Shown: piece after piece, positions 41,901-52,354 of the stretch | Layout of the letters: each line of letters opens with the position of its first letter | Numbering within the stretch: position 1 is the stretch's first letter | NCBI GenBank assembly: GCA_012295275.1 | Contig: CM022672.1 | Coordinates: 32,996,716 to 33,060,715, forward strand | Reading direction: 5' to 3' | DNA from: Chrysomallon squamiferum | Lineage: Eukaryota; Mollusca; Gastropoda; Neomphalida; Peltospiridae | Length of the DNA stretch: 64,000 nt | Position numbers and translations under genes: made by a program | The notes under the pieces: model-generated | What the model was told of the DNA's origin: nothing | The model's database searches: none | Seen by the model: the letters and a program-made list of their open reading frames with translations, nothing else

Positions 41901-44158
41901 CAGAGTCCGCGTGTCGGCAAAGTCAGACATCGAGGCATTTCCCGATGACCTGATGAGCGACATCGACAAGCACGTCAGACTCAACATGAAACCACTGCAG
42001 AACGGCGATGTGCCAAAACAATCGTCCACTGACCACAGAAAAACCCACGATCCTTCTTCGTATGAATGCAGAAACGATGGCAGTCCGGTACTGAATCACG
42101 TGTCGAAACTTGACCACAGTCCAGTCCACGAGGATGGTTCAGATTACAACGAAACAAGCAAAAAGCTTTCGTTCAGTCAGCCCAATCTGGACCACAGGTA
42201 CAATCCATACGTTTATCCAGTTTTCAGCGACAGCTCTCGTTGGCAGACGGTAGCCAACGGAAACCATCGTCCTCACGGTAGTCTACCCCTGGCCAACAGC
42301 AGCAGCTACCCTTACAGCTACGGCTTGGCAAAAGAATTTTTCATCCTCGACGAAAAGAAGAAGAAGAAAATCGAGAAGGAAATGGAGCAGAGAGAGAAAG
42401 AAAGGAAGAAGAGGGAAAAGAAAGAGAAAGAAGAGAGAGAGAAGGAAAGAAAGAGGAAAGAAAAAGAGAAGAAACGGAAAGAAAAGAAGTTCGAAGAAAG
42501 ATCTCGACACCATCACAAAAGGCATCCATGGAGAGCAAGCTCACTAGACAGGTACCAGCCGTCTGCTAGATGGGATCCCAAGGGAAGAGATCAGTGGCAG
42601 ATTCTGCAGTGGAACGCACTCAACAAACGTTACCACGACGGAAGACTTCCCGACCGAAGCACGACCCTTCCTCCACCCAACAAAATGGCCTACCACAGAG
42701 GCTACCCCGTGTACCCGCCTCTCCCCAGGGACAGGTCGCACAGCTTGCGACCCCCAGCAGTGGGCAGGCGCAGTCAGAGCAGCTGGGAACTGCCTGACGG
42801 GTGGTTCGCTAGAAGAGCTACTCTGCCGGATGCCAGGCTTGGTCGAGAGAGCTTGCTGCAGAGTGCGCAGTACAGACGGCACAGTGAGGAGAATGAAAGG
42901 AGGAGGAGGAGGATGTCCCAGGAGTACAGGAACTGGAGGAAGCTGAGTGAAGAGTGCAATCCCGAGGAAAACTACGCGAGACAAAGACCTTCAGAGATGA
43001 CGTCTGCCAGATGCAGTCCAACTGAGGTGACCTTCGACCCTGTGCTGTTGGTGAGGAGTAACGTTGATCTGAGAGAGAAAGTTAAATTTCAACCTTACAG
43101 AACCGATCTTGCAAGACAACTTCATCATCATCAACATCAACATCATCAACAACATCAGCAGCAGCAGCAGCAGCAGAAAAGAATCATCCCAAGAAGCAGA
43201 AGTGAAATTGTTTACTCAGGACCAAGTGAAGATGTTTGGGAAGACAGAACTCCGCATGTCAGCCATAACGAACTTTCCAAATCTGTGTCTGTCTCGGAAT
43301 ATGGCATTGAGAGGATCCCGGACAGAGACAGGACACCAGGAGACGTGAGACAGAGACAGGAGGAGCTGACAGCTGGCAGGAAAAGACAGGGAACATGTAC
43401 ATGACTCTAGAAGAGTTCTGGAAGACAGATCCACCTCCCCAAGTACAAAACACACTGCCGAGGTGCATGTTGATGATGATGATGTAGTAAGAACAACACC
43501 AGATCCAGATTATCCTAGAGAAGGAATTATTTCTGGCTGGGTTTAGCAATTTAATTGTTCTTAATAATAGATATTTAAAAAACATCTATAAATTTGAGAT
43601 TAAAAACTGTATATTAAATCTTTATCTAGTCCTGAACACTATTTTTATTCTTAGAAATACTGAACTGAATAAAAGAAACAATGAAAACAATGCCATATTT
43701 AATATAAATATAAGATGTATTCTGATAGGCTAATGCCAGATTTACCAGCCAATGGGAAACATGTTATGTGCATATGTGTAAAACTAACAGTGAATGGTAA
43801 CATTCTTTAGTGCTTGTTTGTAGTATTTTTGGTTTTTCTTCTCTTCAGTGAATTTTGTAATTCCTTTAGGATTCAGAAAAATAATAGAGAAATCCTCTTT
43901 TTTAAATTATTTTTTTCTAATCTGAAAATCCTTTTTTTTAAATTATAATTATATAAAACAGATGACGTACAGCTTGAAAAAAATGTTTCTAAAAAATGCT
44001 GTGAAATATCATTAACGCTTTATGAATTCAAATGAGTTTTGACCAAAGACTTCAGTCGTGAACTTGTTACTGTGATGTTTTATGAATATTGTAATTAAAT
44101 TATTCAGAATGATAAATATGGCTTGTGTCATTTTTTAATTGTGCATTTCAATTGTTAA

Positions 44159-44189
<31 letters not shown>

Positions 44190-44193
44190 CTCT

Positions 44194-44231
<38 letters not shown>

Positions 44232-44269
44232 GCCAGAATTGTATATATATAAAAATATGCAATTTAGTA

Positions 44270-44339
<70 letters not shown>

Positions 44340-44660
44340 CTGGACTAGTCTATATATATATAGAGAGAGACTAGACAGAATTTGTAACTCAGTATAACGA
44401 ATGCATAATAAAGAAAACTTAACAAAAACAAACAAAAAAAGAAAAACAATAATGAATTTTGTCTAATTAAATATATTTGTATAACACCTGAAGATTTCCT
44501 GAACTCACAAATCCATACATAACACTATACAAAGCAAATATCTCACACACACACAAACATTTGTACAAACTCTAATTTTATATTCATTGAATATAAATCT
44601 CTTTTACATACATACATATCATAAACACACACACACACACACATACACTGAGAATACATA

Positions 44661-44706
<46 letters not shown>

Positions 44707-46243
44707 GTCTATTTGCTAATTGTAATTATTTCTATGTGAAATCTTTTGTGTGTGAGGTATGTAAATTATTGATGATCATTATTTTTATATATTATCATTC
44801 AGTACTATGTAATTCACTCACATTATGTTAATATGTCAATAGACATTATTGTATTTATCAGCATCCTGTTATTATCTTGTATTTAATCTATATATCTGTA
44901 TTAATTTCACTGTTAATTAATCTATTAATTATGACATTATAAATTTTTTATAATCAGCTAACCTATTCTTTATTTGTTTTTTTATTTTAATAGCATTATT
45001 ATTATTAATATCATTACAATTATTGATGTGTAAATTCATTAAATTTGATATTATTATTTCTATAGAATTACACAATACCAGTTAATAAAAAATGAAATAA
45101 AAATGATAAAGAAATGCAAAAAAGAAATAATGAAAGTCTTTAAGATTTTATCTCTCAAAAAAAGAAAAAAACATTCTTTCGATAACTGATGACACAAAAC
45201 TTATCTGAAATTGATTAACATTTACCAAATTATTAACGTCTTTATTATTTTCAAAAAAATAATCAAACAATATCAGACATTAGGTTTGTGAAATACCAGA
45301 TCTTCGTTATAGTCAAGTGAAATAAAAAGATAAAAATTAAGAATAAATTTTACGAAGAAGAAATCTAACCATGTCTGTTATGTTTTATTTTTTACTCAAA
45401 GTTAATAAATAAAAACTAAAAACTAGTTTTAAGAAGAAATTTATCTCTATTATTTGTTTTTTATTTATAGTTAATAATGAATTCAAAATGAGTTTCAAGA
45501 AAAAGAAATCTTACCACATCTGTTATTCCTTTTTTGCTGGCAGTTAACATAGACTCCACCTCACTGTTTGAAGAATGTTTCTGAAAGAAGAAAAAAACAA
45601 GACAGATTAGAATAATAATCTTGCTACATTATCAGATATAGTACATTATAGAATAATAATCTGTATAAACTGTCAGCTACAGTACATTACCAATAATTTA
45701 CTTTTTGAAATCACACGTTAAAAAACCAGATTAATTCATGAGAAATGTATCTATCAAAGGATTTTCATTCTTATTATATTTTTTTTTTGTTTTGCTTTTC
45801 TTTATTATTTATTTATTTATTTATTTTTATAAAGGAAATGAAAAAGAATTTTGATAACTACAAACATACATACAAATATACATACAAATATACATACATA
45901 CAAACACACACACACACACACAGTAATTAATTGCTGTTTTAGAGAGAGAGAGACAGATACACACAGACAGACAGACAGACATGTTTTACCCATGCACCAG
46001 GCATCTTTAAAGCTTGAACTGATCCTGTCTTTGAGTTGAGAACTTTCTGAAGAATTTCAACACTGGTTCCTTTAAATACACTGCTTACATCTTGAATCTG
46101 CAAAAACAAACAACAAAAATTAAAATCATTCATAACATCTGTGCTTTATTTTCAGTGCAGTCAACTTAAACAAAATGTTAAACAGCAGACACAAAACAAA
46201 AGTTAGAAAAACAGCTACGTAACATCCATCTTTTGCATCACTT

Positions 46244-46288
<45 letters not shown>

Positions 46289-46698
46289 ATACACATATAC
46301 ATTCAGTCACACAGAGAGAGAGAGAGTGAAAGAGGGAGAGAAAAGGATAGATAAAGATATTTAAACAATTTTAAAATGGTTTATCTGAAAAAAAAAAAGT
46401 ACTAAGAGTTAATTTTAAAAATGGATTAGGTTAAAAAAAAAAAAACATTCAAGTATTCACCATCATAGTGAGCCTGGTGTCAGGCTTGTCACACCCATAT
46501 TTTGACATTGCGTGGTGGTAAGTCATTCTGGGGAACGGTGTCTTTAACATGCCCTTTTCTTCTGGCCACGCCCATGCTACCAGTTCTTCAGTGAGGCACA
46601 TAATCCCTTCCTGGTCTATAAACGACATCTCTATATCTACCTGTAATTAATTCATTAATTAATTAGCAAAATCACAATCAAACCTGTAACTGAAATAT

Positions 46699-46748
<50 letters not shown>

Positions 46749-47491
46749 AAAATCAATTATTTTAATTTCAATACCTACCTGTAATTAATTAATTTGTTTC
46801 AATATCTACCTGGAATTAAATTAAATTTACATTTTTTAATCTACCTGTAATTAATTAATTTATATTTCAGTACGTATTTGTAATTAATTATTTTAAATTT
46901 CAATAGATACCTGTAATTAATAATTTACATTTTATTATTAATTACTTTACATCTCAATATCTGTCTAAAATTAATTAGTTTACATTCAATATCTACCTGT
47001 AGTTAATTATGAAATTTTTATTTCTTTACCTATTTATTAATCAGCTAATTAACATCTTTTCTTTATCAGAAAATTAATTATATTTTTGTTTATTTTATTT
47101 TTTATATGTCCAATGAAAGAAAAATTTTAAACATATTTAATAAAGAACATCTCAAAAAAAAAAAAAAAAAACTTTTGCATTTTTATTTATATATATTTGA
47201 AAATAGATGAATCGAATTTATATTTTACTGTTCCAGAATTACAGATTAGATGGTCTTCTGTTTTGCAAAAAAAAAATTTTTCAAAGAAAATTTAAACATT
47301 AAATTTAGGCCAGAGCAAAATACTTTTATTATATTTTTGATTAAACTGTTACCATTAAAGAATATATCTAATCTAAAATGAAAAATTTTGTTTTAAAAAA
47401 CCTTGACTGTATAGCAAAGATACTGGAGTTCACATCTATGATAGACTTTAGTAAATAATATATCTGTCTATAATTACAATTTAGTTTTAAA

Positions 47492-47549
<58 letters not shown>

Positions 47550-50500
47550 ACCTTGTTTATAAAAAATGAAAAATATTTTAGGATACAAATCATATTCTTT
47601 AAATTAGTTTTATTATCTTTTTTTCAGATATGAAATCTGTTCCACCTGGTCATACCTGAGTGAATTCTGGTTGACGATCTGGTTTTGCACCTTCATCTCT
47701 GTAACACCTGGCTATTTGGTAATACCTGTCCAACCCCCCCACCATCAGCAGCTGTTTAAACTGTAACAATAAAATACATTTTAAAATTTAATATTTGTTT
47801 TATTTAATAAATAAATAAGAAAAAGTGTTTTGGCATTCCTATCAGAAAATTAGGTTTTACAAAAAAAAAAAATATTGAAAGTTTGTTTGGTGCATTTAAA
47901 TTGTATAAAATGATTTAGATATTCAGTAGCATCACTATATATCAGTTTAAAAAAATGCAAATAAATAAAAAACAAATTTAAGTAAAAAAATATCAAAAAA
48001 ACATTTGTCTAATAATAATATAATAGTTGTAGTAATCAAAGTAATAATAATAATAATAATTGTAATAATAATCATAAAGTAACAATAACAAAATCAAGAC
48101 AGTAACAATAGCAACAAAACAATAATAATAACAAATAAATTCAAATCAATATCTTAATTATTTTTAAAACAAAACTTATTATTAAAAATAACAGTACAAA
48201 CAACAGCAACAAACAACACACAACAAAAAATAATTTATAATAAAATATCTAAATTATTATATTTTTAAAATACTATATTAGAAATTATATACATAAAATA
48301 CACATTCTATACAACTATATATTATAAAAACACTATATTCTAGTACTATATATATATATATAAAACACTACATTCTACACAACTATTTAATGTAAATTTC
48401 TCTACCTGTTGTGGACTCTGAGGTAGACTATAAAATTTTCCAGGATATCGACTGGGAACAACAAACTCTTGAGCTCCCTGAAATAAAAATAATTTACTTT
48501 ATTGAAAAATTAAAACCTTTATAGAGAACAATAGATGATAAAAAAAATATATATATATATATTAAAATATTTATTTTATTTATTATTATCTTTTTAAATA
48601 ATTTTTGTTTTTGTTTTGAATTATCAGTTTGTGAGTGTATGTGTTTCTTGTGTGTGTTTGTAGTTGGTCATTGTATGTGTTTTATGTTTTCTAAAAAATT
48701 ATATCAGAAAAGGAAATTATGGAAAAATAATTAAATGTAATGTTACAAATGTGTATCTGTGTTTGGTATGTATCTTTCTTGAAGTGTAGTTTTATTTGTT
48801 TATAAGTGAATGAATTACTTTTTGTGTTCAATATGTATGTATTTGTGTATATGTGTTTGTCTGTTTGTGACTGTGTTTATATACATGTTTATGTGTGTGT
48901 GTGTGTGTGTTTGTGTGAATATATATATATAGAAAATAGATATTCAAAATGAGTGTGTGCATGCATTTATATTTTTTATATTATTAAAGCATAATCCTAG
49001 CTAACTTTTGTCATAAGATCTTTCTCTGCACACAACACACACACACAGACACATGATTGCCTGTTAACAGTGATCTAACAAAAATGCTCTCACTCGGGAG
49101 TTTTTCTAAAACCCTCTCTGTCTCAACATCTCTCAAATTCTGAAACAAAACAACACACAAAGTGATTTTGTAACAAAAATGTTAGTTTCAACTAGTTAGT
49201 TTTTCTAAACAGAAAATGCTTTGGTGTCTCAACATCCATAAATTTTGAAACATTTAAAACAAAGGAAAAATAAATATTTTAATTACAAATAACATAGTAG
49301 ACTAAATGTTTTTGTTATTTTAAATTGTTTTTTCTTGTTTTTCATAGTTAAAAAAAGGCTATATACAAGATTTTAACTACAGACATGTATTATTGTGTTT
49401 GTGTGTGTGTCTTATTTAACAAAATTTAGTTTCTGCAGCAAATTGAAAAAACCAAACAAAACATTTAGAGTGAAAGAAATGAAATATTTGACATAAAAAT
49501 GAACTGAAACATATCAATCAGTCAATCAATAAATCAGTAATAAATAAATAAATTACAATGAATTTAACTATTTGATAGCAATGCCATAGAAAATTATTTA
49601 CAGTTTTATGCAGTGTTTGACAAATACTATCATTTAAGATAACTCAATTAACAAGGGAGACAATCCACTGCCATCCAAATCTTTATGGCTTCCTCTTTTC
49701 CAATAAACAGCAAGGGATCTTTTTATATAAACTAACCAACAGACAGGACAGTAAATACCATTACCTTCTTTAAAACAAGTCATGGAGCAGTGGTTGGAAC
49801 TAGAAATATTTAAATGATTCCATTGACAAAGATCGATCTGGTGACCCACTGCACTTTGAGAAGATGCTCTGCTACTGAACTCTGTGTCCCAGTTCTTTTC
49901 ATCATTTACAATATATTTCTTTTTTTTTTTTATATTGTTATTACTAACCATGCATATCAGACAAAAACTGCCTCATTTTCATCACCATTTTTGATCTGAG
50001 TCGAAGGTTTCTTTGCATTTCCTGTTGTCGAAGGTCAAGGTAACGATACTGCATCCTCAGAGACTCCTTAACCTAAAACCAACCAATAGAAAAGTCTGTT
50101 ACATATGAATTAATCAATCAGAAATACTTTTACATTTTTGTTACTGATGCAAGTTTATTTTCAGTGACACTTGAACATGAATTAATAAAAATATATATTT
50201 TTTAAAACATTATTAACTAATATCTGTAAATGTTTAAAATCCATTTGTGTGATTTATATAAAGTTTGAGGACCATCACTGAACACATTATAAAATAAAAT
50301 CTGTAATTATTAATGTCTGTATTTGCTGTGAGACCACAAAAAGAAACAATTACACCTACAAGATTAACTATAGAATTACAAATAATGATGATGATGCTGG
50401 CAACAACAACAACTCAACAATAATAATGATAATAATAAATATATTTAAATTGTTTTAATGGTGATAAGGGCAAAATTTAAATTGCATTAATAGCAACATC

Positions 50501-51633
50501 AAAACAACAACAATAACAATAATAATAATAATATAATAACAATAATTTAATAATAGTAATAATAATAATAATAGTAGTAATAATAATACGGAAAACAGAA
50601 TTTAAAAATGAAAAAGTCTGACAAAACATAACACTTTACCTTGAAAAACTCTTTGATTTCAAAAGGTAGACTTGGTGTACATCTGTTTAGGAACTTGAAG
50701 ATTTTTTATTACAACTTCTATGTCTCCTGTGCTCATTTTCTGAAACATAAATAGAGAATGAATAAGAGATTTTTTTTCATAAAAAGTTATTATTTAATGT
50801 ATTTCAGGAAAGTGTCAAACGAAGTCTTCATTATGTCATATTTGAAAGGAGATTTTAATCATATTACAGCTTGGATTGCTCTTGTAGATTTCTAGAATGG
50901 GATATTTATCTGCACTTTTGAATATACCAGTAAGTAAGTATCATAAAATTTAATTATGCCAACAGTATTGCCTAGAATCAGTAATTATGTTGACAAAGAA
51001 GATATAAAAAGATTAAATAATAAAATGATGATGATGATGATGAAAATACTAATAATGTAATATTTTTATAATATGTGAAGTCTTTATCTGACTACATTCA
51101 TTCATATACAAACATATGCACACTGACACACATCACATACACACACACATACACAGTCACACATAGATAAATGTTTCTTTATTCTCTAATAAATGTTTAG
51201 AACAACTGATAAAAAAAAAAAAAATTCGGTAAGCAACAAAAACAACAAAATGATGACAGTGAAACCTGATTATTTATTTTTTGTTTGACCTTTTTATTAT
51301 AGAAAAACAGCAACAACAACAATAATGATTATGAGTGATAAAACTATAATATTAATAATACAAAACACATTACAGTGAAACTCCAGAAACTGAATATTTA
51401 TTTAGTTATTTAAATAATCTATGGTTATTTTTCATCATAAAAACAAAAGAAAAGAAACTCACATCTGTCACTCTCTAATGTACTTTTATAAATTTGGCAA
51501 CAATAACGTCTTCTTATTGAAATCTTTAATAATTCATTTATTATAATGATTTACAATTCTATTACTGTTATTTATACTTATGCAACAACAATTAATAATA
51601 ATAATAATAATAATAATAGTAACAGTAGTAGTG

Positions 51634-51682
<49 letters not shown>

Positions 51683-52156
51683 AATGTGTTTTAAGTAAAA
51701 GTTAATACTGACCTTATTTTCTTGACCTGGAGGTCGCTGTCTGACCTGACCATGAACTTGTAAAACTGATTCATATGGAAGATTTAAAACTTGCTCTGTT
51801 AATGTGTCTTTCTGTATTAAAAATGAAATAAATAACAATATCAACAACAACAGTAATAATAATTAATTATCAAATGCTGTAAATTTATTTTAACATTAAA
51901 GAGATAAATATATCAAGAATGTGTAAGATCCTTCGCTAAGTAATACAGTTATTTTTAAGATACATGAATATCCCTATTGTAAACTTTGTTATGAATATGT
52001 GAACAACTATATGAACAAAACACACACACACACACGTATGTATATGAACGTGTAAGATACTTCTCTAAGTAACATACAGTTATTTTTAAGTATATCAATA
52101 TTGTAACCTTTCTTATGCATAATAGCTATCTGTGTGAATGTGTGTGATGGTGCCTA

Positions 52157-52198
<42 letters not shown>

Positions 52199-52257
52199 GT
52201 GTGTTTGTGTGTGTGTGTGTGTGTGTATATGTGTCTGTGCCTAAGTGAGTGCATGCA

Positions 52258-52292
<35 letters not shown>

Positions 52293-52305
52293 CCCAGTGC
52301 CCATA

Positions 52306-52354
<49 letters not shown>

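Noticed and set aside
42283-42984. Minus-strand open frames opposite the receptor tail
   Set aside because: Shadows of the Lys/Glu- and Arg-rich coding strand.
39705-43404. Toll-like receptor
   Set aside because: No TIR domain in any frame downstream of the membrane helix, so the name would mislead.
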